DNA of 64,000 nt from Acidobacteriota bacterium (GTDB taxonomy: Bacteria > Acidobacteriota > Thermoanaerobaculia > Thermoanaerobaculales > Thermoanaerobaculaceae), in assembly GCA_016213675.1 (NCBI GenBank), contig JACQZW010000020.1:1-64000 (forward strand). Direction: 5' to 3'. The notes under the pieces were generated by a model. That model ran no database searches, was not told the origin of the DNA, and worked only from the letters and a program-made list of their open reading frames with translations. Shown in pieces: positions 45,849 to 54,904 of the stretch. Position 1 is the stretch's first letter. Every line of letters starts with the position of its first letter. The position numbers and the translations under genes are program-made.

Positions 45849-48520
45849 CGCGCCACCGGGTCGACGGCGTCGGAGTCGATGCCGAGCTCGCGGATCGCCG
45901 CGGCCACACGTTCCGCTGGGATTGCGCCCTGGCGCGCCAGGGCGGCGAGGGCGGCGACGGTCACGTGCTCGGCGTCGGTCTCGAAGTGGCGGCGCAGTGC
46001 CGGGCGGGTGTCCGACAGGCCGTAGCCGTCGGTGCCGAGCGCGACGAACTCGCGGCCGGTCGGCAGGAAGCGGGCCACCATGTCGGGGACCAGTCGCACC
46101 CAGTCCGAGGTGGCGACGATCGGACCGACCGTCGGCGCCAGCTTCTCCGTGACGTAGGGCAGCCGCTCCGGTCCGGCAGGATGGAGGCGGTTCCACCGCT
46201 CGACGGCCAGGGCCTCGGCGCGGAGCTGCTGGTAGCTGGTCACGCTCCACACGTCGGCGCCGACGCCGTGCGTCGCGGCGAGCAGGTCGGCGGCGCGCAG
46301 CGCCTCGCGGAGGAGCGGTCCGCTGCCGAGGAGCTGGACGCGGTGGGCGAACTCGCCGTCGGTCCGTCGCACCCGGTACAGGCCGCGCACGATGCCGTCC
46401 TCGACGCCTTCCGGCATCGCCGGCTGCGCGTAGTTCTCGTTGTAGACGGTCACGTAGTAGAAGCAGTCCTCCTGGCTCCCCGCCATCCGCCGCAGGCCGT
46501 CCTCGACGATGACTGCGAGCTCGTAGGCATAGGCGGGATCGTAGGCGCGCAGGTTGGGGATCACCGACGCCAGCACGTGGGAGTGGCCGTCGTCGTGCTG
46601 CAGCCCCTCGCCCTGGAGCGTGGTCCTCCCGGCGGTGGCGCCGATCAGGAAGCCGCGGCCGCGGGCGTCGCCGAACGCCCAGGCGAGGTCGCCGACGCGC
46701 TGGAAGCCGAACATCGAGTAGAAGATGAAGAACGGCATCGTGACCACGCCGTGGGTCGCGTAGCTCGTCCCCGCCGCGGTGAACGAGGCCAGCGACCCGG
46801 CCTCGGTGATCCCCTCCTCGAGGATCTGACCGTCCCGGCTCTCCTTGTAGCGGAGGATGAGGTTGTGGTCGGCAGGCTCGTAGAGCTGGCCCCGCGACGC
46901 GTAGATCCCCTGGTCGGCGAACAACGACTCCATACCGAACGTGCGCGCCTCGTCGGCGACGATCGGCACGACGCGCGGGCCGAAGCCCGGGTGGCGGACG
47001 AGCTTGCGCAGGATGCGCACGAACGCCATGGTCGTCGAGACCTCCTGCGCGGTGCCCTCGAGGAACTCGGCGAACTCGGCGCCGGCCGGGAGCTCGGGGA
47101 CGACGACCTCGGTGCGGCGCTGCGGGAGCGTGCCACCGAGTGCGGCGCGACGCTCGCGCAGGTACTCGACCTCGGGGCTCCCCGCCCCGGGGTGGAAGTA
47201 CGGCGGCTCGCCGTCCTCGAGCTCGGCGTCGGCGATGGGCAGGTGGAGCACGTCGCGGAACGCCTTGAGCTGCGCCACGTTGAGTTTCTTCATCTGGTGG
47301 GTGGCCATCTTCCCCTCGAAGTCCTTGCCGAGGGTCCACCCCTTGACCGTCTTGACGAGCAGCGCCGTGGGCCTGCCGTTCGGCTCGACGGCGGCCCGGT
47401 AGGCGGCGTAGACCTTGTGGTAGTCGTGGCCGCCGAACTTGAGGTTCCAGACTTCGAAGTCGGAGAGGTGGGCGACCATCTCGAGGAGCCGGGGGTCGGC
47501 GCCGAAGAAGTGGTGGCGCATGAAGGCGCCGCCCTCGACGTGGTAGCGCTGCCACCAGCCGTCGACGACGGCGTTGAGCCGCTCGACCAGCAGGCCGTGC
47601 TCGTCGCGGCGCAGCAGGTCGTCCCACTCGCGGCCGAGGATCACCTTGACGACGTTCCACCCCGAGCCGCGGAACCCCGCCTCGAGCTCCTGGATGATCT
47701 TGCCGTTGCCGCGCACCGGGCCGTCGAGCCGCTGCAGGTTGCAGTTGACGACGAAGATCAAGTTGTCGAGCCCCTCGTTGGCCGCGACGTGGAGGGCGCC
47801 GAGCGCCTCCGGCTCGTCGGTCTCGCCATCGCCGAGGAACGCCCACACCCGCGACTCCGAGGTGTCCTTCAGCCCGCGGGCGTGGAGGTAGCGGTTGAAG
47901 CGGGCCTGGTAGATCGCGTTGAGCGGCCCCAGGCCCATGGACACCGTCGGGAACTCCCAGAAGTCGGGCAGGGCGCGCGGATGCGGGTACGAGGGCAGAC
48001 CGCCGGCCGTCTCGCGGCGGAACGCCTCGAGGTGCGCCTCGGTGAGACGCCCCTCGAGGAAGGCGCGGGCGTAGATCCCCGGCGCGGCGTGGCCCTGGAC
48101 GAACACCTGGTCGCCGGAGCCGTGCTCCTTGCCGCGGAAGAAGTGATTGAACCCCACCTCGTAGAGCGCCGCCGCCGACGCGTAGGTCGAGATGTGCCCG
48201 CCGAGCCCCGGGAAGCGGTGGTTGGCCCGGGTGACCATCGCCATGGCATTCCACCGCACGATGCGGCGGATGCGCTTCTCCATCTCCTCGTCGCCGGGGA
48301 ACGCCGGCTCCTGCTCCGGAGAGATCGTGTTGAAGTAAGGCGTCTGCACCAGCTCCATGCCGAGCTGCTGCATGCGGGCGCGCTTGAGGACCTTGCGGAG
48401 GAGGAAGCGGGCCCGTTCCGGTCCCTCGTTCGCCAACACCCAGTCGAACGACTCGATCCACTCGGAGGTCTCGCGCGGGTCGGCGTCGAAGAGCTGCTGC
48501 TTGAATGCCGTGTCGGTCAT
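45845..48520 (-). CDS. aceE: Pyruvate dehydrogenase E1 component (homodimeric)
   Basis: The 891-aa thiamine-diphosphate enzyme decarboxylates pyruvate and reductively acetylates E2. It is the length of E. coli AceE. Markers are ANHRFPGLGGHISTYASAA, the ThDP motif GDGETDEPEALGALHVA followed by NLIFVVNCNLQRLDGPVRGN, and a C-terminal transketolase-like domain. E2 and E3 genes are not in the window, an unusual separation. The start ATG has GGGGCACGACG upstream, a weak RBS. Confidence 0.95.
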   Translation of the reverse strand: MTDTAFKQQLFDADPRETSEWIESFDWVLANEGPERARFLLRKVLKRARMQQLGMELVQTPYFNTISPEQEPAFPGDEEMEKRIRRIVRWNAMAMVTRANHRFPGLGGHISTYASAAALYEVGFNHFFRGKEHGSGDQVFVQGHAAPGIYARAFLEGRLTEAHLEAFRRETAGGLPSYPHPRALPDFWEFPTVSMGLGPLNAIYQARFNRYLHARGLKDTSESRVWAFLGDGETDEPEALGALHVAANEGLDNLIFVVNCNLQRLDGPVRGNGKIIQELEAGFRGSGWNVVKVILGREWDDLLRRDEHGLLVERLNAVVDGWWQRYHVEGGAFMRHHFFGADPRLLEMVAHLSDFEVWNLKFGGHDYHKVYAAYRAAVEPNGRPTALLVKTVKGWTLGKDFEGKMATHQMKKLNVAQLKAFRDVLHLPIADAELEDGEPPYFHPGAGSPEVEYLRERRAALGGTLPQRRTEVVVPELPAGAEFAEFLEGTAQEVSTTMAFVRILRKLVRHPGFGPRVVPIVADEARTFGMESLFADQGIYASRGQLYEPADHNLILRYKESRDGQILEEGITEAGSLASFTAAGTSYATHGVVTMPFFIFYSMFGFQRVGDLAWAFGDARGRGFLIGATAGRTTLQGEGLQHDDGHSHVLASVIPNLRAYDPAYAYELAVIVEDGLRRMAGSQEDCFYYVTVYNENYAQPAMPEGVEDGIVRGLYRVRRTDGEFAHRVQLLGSGPLLREALRAADLLAATHGVGADVWSVTSYQQLRAEALAVERWNRLHPAGPERLPYVTEKLAPTVGPIVATSDWVRLVPDMVARFLPTGREFVALGTDGYGLSDTRPALRRHFETDAEHVTVAALAALARQGAIPAERVAAAIRELGIDSDAVDPVAR

Positions 48521-48648
48521 CGTCGTGCCCCTCGGCCCCCGCGTGCCGCGGTCGGCCCGAAGCCACTGCCGTGAATCGAGGATCGGTCTCGGAGTCTAGC
48601 CCAGCCAAACCGGGAGGTGCGGCCCATCGTCCCCGAGACAGAACCGCG

Positions 48649-49842
48649 TCAGGAGGCCGCCTGTTCCACACGGCGACTGGGGCGGAGGAGGAGCAGCAGG
48701 GCGCTGGCCGCGGCCGCCAAGGCGGCGCCGGTGGCGAACGCAGTCGGGGCGCCGAATCGCTGCCAGAGGAGGCCGAAGAGCAGGCTCGCCGGGAGCGCGG
48801 CGAGGCCGACGGTCCCGTGGTAGAGGCCGAACGCGGTCCCCCGCAGCCGCTCGGGCACCAGGTCGGCGACCCAGGCCTTCTCGACCGGCTCGGTCAGGCC
48901 GAAGTACAGGCCGTAGGCGAGGAAGGTGGCGATCACCGCGGGGGAGGAGTCGACCACGGCGAAGGCGAGGTAGACCGCGGCGTAGACCATCCACCCGGCC
49001 GTCACCATCGGCCGCCGGCCCCAGCGGTCGGACAGCCGCCCGCCGGCATACGTCGCCAGCATCTTGACGACGTGGAACGCCGACCAGACCAGAGCGATCC
49101 CGGAGGCGGGCACGCCGGCGTCGGCCAGGCGCAGGAGCAGGAACGCGTCCGTCGAGTTGCCCAGGGTGAAGAGCAGCACGGCGGCGAGCACCAGCAGGAA
49201 CGGGCGTTCCAGCTCCCGCATCGCCGGCGCGCCGACGGCGACCGCGGGGCCCATGATCCGGCGGGGCGGCTCGTGCACCGCGGCGAGGAGCACCACGACG
49301 ACGACGGCGGCCGGGATCGCCGCGAGCAGGAAGACCGTCCGCAGCGACAGCCCGGCCCAGGCGAGGAGCGCCGCGGCGACCAGCGGCCCGGCGACCGCGC
49401 CGGCGTGGTCGAAGGCGCGCTGCAGGCCGAACGCCTCGCCCCGGCGCTCCGCGGGCGTCGCGTCGGCGATCAAGGCGTCGCGCGGCGAGCTGCGCAGCCC
49501 CTTGCCGACGCGGTCGGCGAAGCGCAGGAGGAGGACGGCTGGCCAGGAGCCGGCCAGGCCGATGAGCGGCCGGACCAGGCCGGCGAGCGAGTAGCCGGCG
49601 ACGACGAGCGGCTTGCGCCGCCGCAACCGGTCGGCCCACAGGCCGGACAGGAACTTCACGCCAGCAGCCGTCGTCTCGGCCACGCCCTCGATCACCCCGA
49701 GCGCGCGCGGCCCGGCGGCCAGGACGGTGGTGAGGAACACCGGCAGCAGCGGGTAGATCATCTCGCTCGACAGGTCGGTGAAGAAGCTCACCACCCCGAG
49801 TGCGACGACCGTACCCGGCAGCCTCGAGAGCACCCGTCTCAT
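48649..49842 (-). CDS. Major facilitator superfamily transporter
   Basis: The 397-aa protein has 12 predicted helices and the MFS motif A-like loop GLWADRLRRRKPLVVAGY, with a second GGRLSDRWGRRPMV between helices 8 and 9. FFTDLSSEMIYPLLPVFL near the N-terminus is typical of a subgroup of drug or unknown-substrate exporters. ATG 49842 was preferred to an upstream TTG. A tRNA-Asn gene lies upstream on the same strand. Confidence 0.82.
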   Translation of the reverse strand: MRRVLSRLPGTVVALGVVSFFTDLSSEMIYPLLPVFLTTVLAAGPRALGVIEGVAETTAAGVKFLSGLWADRLRRRKPLVVAGYSLAGLVRPLIGLAGSWPAVLLLRFADRVGKGLRSSPRDALIADATPAERRGEAFGLQRAFDHAGAVAGPLVAAALLAWAGLSLRTVFLLAAIPAAVVVVVLLAAVHEPPRRIMGPAVAVGAPAMRELERPFLLVLAAVLLFTLGNSTDAFLLLRLADAGVPASGIALVWSAFHVVKMLATYAGGRLSDRWGRRPMVTAGWMVYAAVYLAFAVVDSSPAVIATFLAYGLYFGLTEPVEKAWVADLVPERLRGTAFGLYHGTVGLAALPASLLFGLLWQRFGAPTAFATGAALAAAASALLLLLRPSRRVEQAAS

Positions 49843-49942
49843 CCGTCGCAAGGCTAACAACTCCTGGCTACGTTGAGAAGGTCGAAGGGCCGGGCGGGAC
49901 CGTGTCTGCGGACTGACTGGATCGGGAGATGGCGGGGGGAAC

Positions 49943-50017
49943 TGGCTCCGCAGGAGGGACTCGAACCCCCAACCCTTCGGTTAACAGCCGAACGCTCTAC
50001 CGTTGAGCTACTGCGGA
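49943..50017 (-). tRNA. tRNA-Asn (GTT), CCA encoded
   Basis: Read on the minus strand the gene forms a full cloverleaf: acceptor TCCGCAG/CTGCGGA, D-arm GCTC/GAGC, anticodon stem TTCGG/CCGAA with anticodon GTT at 49985-49983, T-arm GGGGG-TTCGAGT-CCCTC, discriminator G and an encoded CCA at 49945-49943. Without CCA it is 72 nt. It is the only RNA gene of known class in the window. Confidence 0.96.
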
Positions 50018-50047
50018 GCACGGTCCCGGGAGCGAACCGGGGGAGTC

Positions 50048-50076
50048 TTTGTACACCGCGGGGGGCTGGCTGTCAA
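50048..50076 (-). promoter_or_regulatory. Promoter of tRNA-Asn
   Basis: On the minus strand TTGACA (50076-50071) and TACAAA (50053-50048) are 17 bp apart, ~31 bp upstream of the mature tRNA 5' end. The -35 box overlaps the stop codon of the DUF3891 gene. Confidence 0.75.
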
Positions 50077-50843
50077 TCGGCCGGCTCGCCGGTGGAGAGC
50101 AGCGTCCAGCCGAGTCGGAGCGCCGGTGCGGCGTCCCAGGCGGCTCGCAGCGTCGCCTCGTCGCCGAAGCGCTCGGACGGCAGGAGGCGCCCCTCGGCCT
50201 TGAGCGAGAGCCGGCGCCCGGCCAGCGGCCAGGGGCGGAGACGGTAGGTCCGCTCGGCGACCTCGGTCATGACCAGGTCGACGGGACCATCGTGCTGCGG
50301 GAGACCGTCGAGGACGATCCGCCCGCGCGACCCGCGCGCCAGGTGCACGGCGACGGCATCGGTGAGCCGGACGACGGCCCGGTTGACCTCGTCGGCGCCG
50401 GTGCGGAGGAGCTGGGCGAAGGCGGGATCGGCGCCGAGCTGGGTGAGCAGCCGGGCGCGGCGCGCCTCCTCGGCGGCGGCGAAGCCGGCGTGGGGCGTGG
50501 TCGAGCGGCCGGTCGCGAGCGTGCCGACGTGGTGCGAGACCAGGTACTCGACGTAACGGCCGCGGGTCGCGGCGCGCTGGACCGCCGAGGCCCACAACGC
50601 CTCGCGCTCGCCATCGGGCAGCGTATCGAAGGCCAGCGGCAACCCGTCAGCGGCCAGGCGGGCGGGTACCTCGCGCCCGTCCCACCCCGCGTCGTGGAGG
50701 AGGACGGCCGCCAGCACGTCGGCCCGGGGTGCGGGACGCGGGGTCGTCCGGTTGCCCCAGTGGTCGGCGAGCTGAAAGGCGAGGAGGGCGTGAGCCGACT
50801 GCGGGATGGCGACGAAGCCCGGCGGGTGGGGGTAGAGGATCAT
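50073..50843 (-). CDS. DUF3891-family protein
   Basis: The 256-aa soluble protein matches the DUF3891 family of unknown function. Histidines in LLHDAGWDG and VSHHVG, and a Glu-rich middle, resemble an HD-domain metal site, so a phosphohydrolase role is possible but unproven. It has no signal peptide. It follows the glycerate-kinase gene by 58 bp and may be co-transcribed. Confidence 0.7.
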   Translation of the reverse strand: MILYPHPPGFVAIPQSAHALLAFQLADHWGNRTTPRPAPRADVLAAVLLHDAGWDGREVPARLAADGLPLAFDTLPDGEREALWASAVQRAATRGRYVEYLVSHHVGTLATGRSTTPHAGFAAAEEARRARLLTQLGADPAFAQLLRTGADEVNRAVVRLTDAVAVHLARGSRGRIVLDGLPQHDGPVDLVMTEVAERTYRLRPWPLAGRRLSLKAEGRLLPSERFGDEATLRAAWDAAPALRLGWTLLSTGEPAD

Positions 50844-50901
50844 CGCCTGGAGTGTAGCGAACCGTTGCGTTGCCCGGACATCCGCCGGCCCTCCTCCGCG
50901 C

Positions 50902-52275
50902 TCACGGCGTCATGCGCTCCGCCGGTGCGGCGAGCGAGACGGCCTCGCCCGCGCGCTCGCCGACGAAGACCGGGGCGGCGCCGGCGACGAGGACGAAGAC
51001 GAGATCCGCGACGTTCGTGCCGGTCGGCCCAGTGACGATGGCCTCCGGCATCCCGGCGAAGAACCCCCAGGCGTTGTTGCGCTCGAGGGCCACGGCGGCG
51101 TCGCGGCCGCGCGCGACGCCGCGCGACAGGGTGGCGCCGTCGACGACGGCGCCGGCGGCCGGCGAGGTGCCGTCCACCCCGTCGGTCCCGGCGGCGAGCA
51201 GGCAGCGCTCGGGCGCGGAGCGCAGGACCGCGGCGGCGGCCAGGGCGAGCTCGAGGTTGCGCCCGCCGCAGCCGTCGCCGCGCACCGTCACCGTCGTCTC
51301 GCCGCCGAACAGCAGCGCGGTCCCCTCCCCGGCCGCGGTGGCCGTGGCCAGGGCGCCGAGGGCGGCACCGACGGCCCGTGCCTCGCCGCGCAGCGTGCGA
51401 GACAGCCTCAGGGGCACGAGGCCGGCCTGGCGGGCCGTCTCGGCGGCGGCCGCCAGGGCGAGCGAGGAGTCGCCGACGAGGTGCGCGCGGGAGTGGGCGA
51501 GTCGCCGGTCACCCGGCTTCGGAGACTCGGCCGCCGATCGTGAGGGCTCGGCCGCCAGGAAGGAGCTGATCCGCGGGTGGCGCGTCGCCAGGGCGCGGCG
51601 GGTGAGGACCGCGAGGGCGTCGGCCGAGGTGGACGGGTCGCCCACGGTGGGGCCGGAGGCGATAGTCGCGAGGGCGTCGCCCGGCACGTCGGAGAGCACC
51701 AGCGTGAGGGTCGGTGCGGCGCAGCCGGCCGCCAGCCGGCCTCCGGCAGCCGCGAGCAGGTGCTTGCGGACCGTGTTGAGCTCGCCGATGGTCGCCCCGT
51801 GGCCGAGCAGGTCGGCGGTCACGGCGGCGACGTCCGCGGCCGCCAGGCCCGCGAGCGGTTGAGCGAGCAGCGCCGAGGCACCGCCGGAGAGGAGCAACAC
51901 CACGCCGTCGGCCGGGGTGAGGCCGGCGAGCAGGGCCAACAGCGCTCGCGTCGCCTCCCGGCCGCGCTCGTCCGGTACCGGGTGGGAGGCGATGCGGGTG
52001 TGCGCCGCCAGCGACGCCGGCACGACGCTGGCATCGGGCGCGAGGACGAACACGGTGTCGGGGGCGCGTTGGCTGCGGGCGAGGAACGAGGCCGCCCACG
52101 TCGGTCCGGCCTTGCCCAGCGCGACGAGGACCAACCGGCCGACGGGTTCGACCCGGTCGTCGCCGAACGCGACCCCCGCCGGCGTGAACTCGAGGCGGCT
52201 GACCAGCGCGTCGGGTTGGACCGCCGCGACGGCGGCGGCGAACATGGCACGGGCGACGTCGGCCCGCGGGGTCAC
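50902..52275 (-). CDS. Glycerate 2-kinase (MOFRL family)
   Basis: The 457-aa protein has an N-terminal DUF4147/GckA domain (ALGKAGPTWAASF, VVLLLSGGASALL, LNTVRKHLLAAAGGRLA, LVLSDVPGDALATIASGPT) and a C-terminal MOFRL domain (GRNLELALAAA, LLAAGTDGVDGTSPAAGA). It phosphorylates D-glycerate to 2-phosphoglycerate. GTG 52275 overlaps the YggX-like stop by 4 bp, so the two genes are coupled. Confidence 0.88.
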   Translation of the reverse strand: MTPRADVARAMFAAAVAAVQPDALVSRLEFTPAGVAFGDDRVEPVGRLVLVALGKAGPTWAASFLARSQRAPDTVFVLAPDASVVPASLAAHTRIASHPVPDERGREATRALLALLAGLTPADGVVLLLSGGASALLAQPLAGLAAADVAAVTADLLGHGATIGELNTVRKHLLAAAGGRLAAGCAAPTLTLVLSDVPGDALATIASGPTVGDPSTSADALAVLTRRALATRHPRISSFLAAEPSRSAAESPKPGDRRLAHSRAHLVGDSSLALAAAAETARQAGLVPLRLSRTLRGEARAVGAALGALATATAAGEGTALLFGGETTVTVRGDGCGGRNLELALAAAAVLRSAPERCLLAAGTDGVDGTSPAAGAVVDGATLSRGVARGRDAAVALERNNAWGFFAGMPEAIVTGPTGTNVADLVFVLVAGAAPVFVGERAGEAVSLAAPAERMTP

Positions 52276-52514
52276 GGCTGGTCGGAGTCGGGGAGGTTGA
52301 GGAATTGACGCATCTGGCCCTCGAGCGCGGCCCGGGCCTGGCGGTCGATGAGGTTGAGGCGGTACTCGTTGATCAAGATCACCTGCTGGCGGAGCCACTC
52401 CTGCCAGCAGGAAGGACAGATCGAGCCCTGGATGCGCCGGCCCAGCTCGGTCGGCAAGGGAGCCTGGGTGAGCCCTTCCGACTCACGCTCGCAGCGTGCA
52501 CACCGTATCGTCAT
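52272..52514 (-). CDS. YggX-like Fe(II)-trafficking protein with zinc-ribbon-like cysteines
   Basis: The 80-aa protein follows the YggX pattern EGL-x5-P-x2-ELGRRI and INEYRLNLIDRQARAAL. YggX protects iron-sulfur clusters and limits free iron. Unlike E. coli YggX, which has one N-terminal Cys, this protein has two CxxC pairs (CARC near residue 5, CPSC near 37), enough to bind zinc or iron. GGGAGG precedes ATG 52514. Confidence 0.85.
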   Translation of the reverse strand: MTIRCARCERESEGLTQAPLPTELGRRIQGSICPSCWQEWLRQQVILINEYRLNLIDRQARAALEGQMRQFLNLPDSDQP

Positions 52515-52582
52515 TCGTCCTCCCACCCTTCGGCTGCGCGTAGAATAGCGCGGCCGGACAAGGGCGCAGGAGGCGACGCCGG

Positions 52583-53293
52583 GTGAGGCAGGGCGATTCG
52601 GTGCAGGCGGTCCTGTTGGACGTTGGCGGCACGCTCATCGAGTCGTGGCCGTCCCCGCCCGAGGTCTATGCCCGCGTCCTGGGCAGGTGGGGCCACGCGG
52701 TGCGCGGTGACGAGGTCGCGCCGGTGTTCTCGGGAGTCTGGGCCGAGATGACCGAAGAGCACCCGCGCGGGCTCGATCGCTACCACAACCTGAAAGGCGG
52801 CGAGCAGGAGTGGTGGGGCGAGTTCGTGCGCCGGGTGCTCGACCGCCTGGAGTCCCCGGCGCCCTGGCAGCCGGTGCTTGCCGAGCTGTTCGACGCGTTC
52901 GCCGAGCCGTCGCTGTGGCGCGTCTACCCGGAGGTTTCGGAGGTGCTCGCCGGGTTGCGCGGGCGGGGACTCCGGCTCGCCGCGGTGTCGAACTGGGACT
53001 CCCGACTGCCCGCACTGCTCGCCGGCCTCGGCCTGGATCGGGCGCTCGACGAGATCCTGGTGTCGGCCCTCGAGGGGGTGGAGAAGCCGTCCCCGGAAAT
53101 CTTCCACCGGGCAGCCCATCGGCTCGGCGTGGCGCCGGCGCGCTGTCTCCACGTCGGCGACTCGCCCCTCGACGACTACCGTGGCGCCGAGAGCGCCGGC
53201 CTCCGGCCGCTGCTCATCGACCGCCAGGGGCTCTTTCGCGACGGCTACGCGCGGATCAAGGACCTGCGAGGCGTGGATGACCACCTCGGGTGA
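52583..53293 (+). CDS. HAD-superfamily (subfamily IA) phosphatase
   Basis: The 236-aa protein has motif I VLLDVGGTLIESW, motif II Ser/Asn in LAAVSNWDSRL, motif III Lys in VEKPSPEIF and motif IV HVGDSPLDDYRGAESAGL. DVGGT, with Gly at the usual second Asp, occurs in several HAD-IA proteins. AGGAGG lies 9 bp before GTG 52583. The downstream guanylyltransferase overlaps by 17 bp, so the phosphatase may act on a sugar phosphate of the same pathway. Confidence 0.82.
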   Translation: MRQGDSVQAVLLDVGGTLIESWPSPPEVYARVLGRWGHAVRGDEVAPVFSGVWAEMTEEHPRGLDRYHNLKGGEQEWWGEFVRRVLDRLESPAPWQPVLAELFDAFAEPSLWRVYPEVSEVLAGLRGRGLRLAAVSNWDSRLPALLAGLGLDRALDEILVSALEGVEKPSPEIFHRAAHRLGVAPARCLHVGDSPLDDYRGAESAGLRPLLIDRQGLFRDGYARIKDLRGVDDHLG

Positions 53294-54359
53294 CGGGCCG
53301 CTGGTCGTGGTGGTGATGGCGGGGGGGGCGGGGACCCGGTTCTGGCCGCTGTCGCGCCGAGCCCGCCCCAAGCAGCTCCTGCCGCTGACGGGCGGGCGTT
53401 CCTTGCTCCGCCTGGCCGTGGACCGGGTGACGCCGCTGGTGTCTCCGGAGCGCGTCCTGGTGGTCACGGGCGCCGAGGTGGCTGCGGCGGTCCGCGCCGA
53501 GCTGCCCGAGCTTCCCGCCGGCAACGTCCTCGTCGAGCCGTGCGGGCGGGACACGGCGGCCTGCGTGGGTTGGGCGGCGTGGCGGATCGCCGCCGCGTCC
53601 CCCGACGCCGTCATGCTCGTCGTCCCGGCGGACCAGGTCATCCCCGACGGCGTCGCGCTGCGCCGCGCCCTCGCGGCTGCCGCGGCGACGGCGCGGGCAC
53701 GCGGCGGGCTGGTCACGTTGGCGCTCCGCCCGACGCGGGCGGAGACCGGCTTCGGCTACCAGGAGCTCGGCGAGATCGTGGGTCGCGAGGAGGGACTCGA
53801 GGTCCGGCGGGTGCTGCGCTTCGTCGAGAAGCCGACGCGCGAGTGCGCCGAGGCGATGCTCGCCGCGGGGACGTACCGCTGGAACTCCGGGATGTTCGCT
53901 TGGACCGTCGGCGCCATCCGCTCGGAGCTGCGCCGTCTCCTGCCTGCGCTCGCCGGCGGTCTCGACCGGCTCTCGGCGGTGCCCGCGGGCGGCGAGGAGT
54001 TCCTCGACACCTGGCGGAGCCTGCCGGCGATCTCGGTCGACTTCGGTGTCATGGAGAGGGCGGCCAACGTGAGCTCGGTGCTCGTCGACTTCGCCTGGTC
54101 GGACGTGGGCTCCTGGCCGGGTCTCGAGGAGGTGCTGCCGGCGGTCGCCGGAGGGGTGCGCCTCGGCGACGTGGTGACCCTCGACGGCTCCTCGAACGTC
54201 CTGGTGTCGGACGGCCCGCTGGTGGCCGCGGTCGGGGTGCGCGACCTCGTCGTGGTGGCGACCCGCGACGCCGTCCTGGTCGTCCCGCGCGACCAGGCGC
54301 AGCGCGTCAAGGAGCTGGTCGAGCTGCTCCGCGCGGCCGGTCGCGACGACCTCCTCTAG
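53277..54359 (+). CDS. manC: Mannose-1-phosphate guanylyltransferase
   Basis: The 360-aa enzyme makes GDP-mannose from GTP and mannose 1-phosphate. The pyrophosphorylase signature MAGGAGTRFWPLSRRARPKQ is clear, followed by VEPCGRDTA, VVPADQVI and FVEKP. It lacks the C-terminal phosphomannose-isomerase domain of bifunctional ManC. GDP-mannose would feed the glycosyltransferases in the window. The ATG lies within the end of the HAD gene. Confidence 0.9.
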   Translation: MTTSGDGPLVVVVMAGGAGTRFWPLSRRARPKQLLPLTGGRSLLRLAVDRVTPLVSPERVLVVTGAEVAAAVRAELPELPAGNVLVEPCGRDTAACVGWAAWRIAAASPDAVMLVVPADQVIPDGVALRRALAAAAATARARGGLVTLALRPTRAETGFGYQELGEIVGREEGLEVRRVLRFVEKPTRECAEAMLAAGTYRWNSGMFAWTVGAIRSELRRLLPALAGGLDRLSAVPAGGEEFLDTWRSLPAISVDFGVMERAANVSSVLVDFAWSDVGSWPGLEEVLPAVAGGVRLGDVVTLDGSSNVLVSDGPLVAAVGVRDLVVVATRDAVLVVPRDQAQRVKELVELLRAAGRDDLL

Positions 54360-54474
54360 AAGAACGTCAAGGGTCAAGAGGTGAGAGTCGAGCGGGTCTC
54401 GTCTCGCGCACGTCCAGGCCTCGCGCGTGTCTCGACTCCGGACTCTCGACTCTCGATCGGGTGGGCGGGGGACT

Positions 54475-54786
54475 TCAGCAGGTGTCGAGGGTGCAGTAAT
54501 AGTCCTCGCCCGAGGCGAGCTCGATGGCGCGGCGTAAGACCAGGTTGCCGCGGATGTCGAGGGCCTCGACGACGTGCCGCCCCGCGCCGATGTCGTCCAG
54601 ACTCATGTCCGAGCCGGCCTGCACGAGGAACGCCTCGCGCCCGTCGACGTAGATCGTGAGGTCGCACGGGCTCTCGTTGAGCACGACCAGGTCGCTCTCG
54701 GCGTCGAGCACGTCCTCGTTGCAGGATGTCAGGGCAACCACGGCCGTGAGCGCGACCACCAGGGCGAGGACGCGAAGGATCCGCAT
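54475..54786 (-). CDS. Small predicted lipoprotein
   Basis: The 103-aa protein has a signal peptide with lipobox LTSC at about residue 22, then a ~80-residue domain with several beta strands and a C-terminal DYYCTLDTC cysteine pair. It has no recognised family. It stands alone, convergent to manC. Confidence 0.65.
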   Translation of the reverse strand: MRILRVLALVVALTAVVALTSCNEDVLDAESDLVVLNESPCDLTIYVDGREAFLVQAGSDMSLDDIGAGRHVVEALDIRGNLVLRRAIELASGEDYYCTLDTC

Positions 54787-54904
54787 GTCTCAGGCGAGTC
54801 TAGTCCCGGCCGGATGCTCCCGCAACGGCGCGGCGCGTGTGGACGTGCCACAGCCCGTGTGCTACAAACGAGGCGCCGGTTGGGGAGTCGGGCGAATCAC
54901 GAGA

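Noticed and set aside
45260-48574. 1104-codon plus-strand frame antisense to aceE.
   Set aside because: The aceE protein is unmistakable on the other strand. The antisense frame has no motifs and is a third-position-GC artefact.
49943-50017. tRNA-Asn as an integration site for a mobile element.
   Set aside because: No repeat of the tRNA 3' end and no integrase gene occurs in the window; flanking genes are ordinary.
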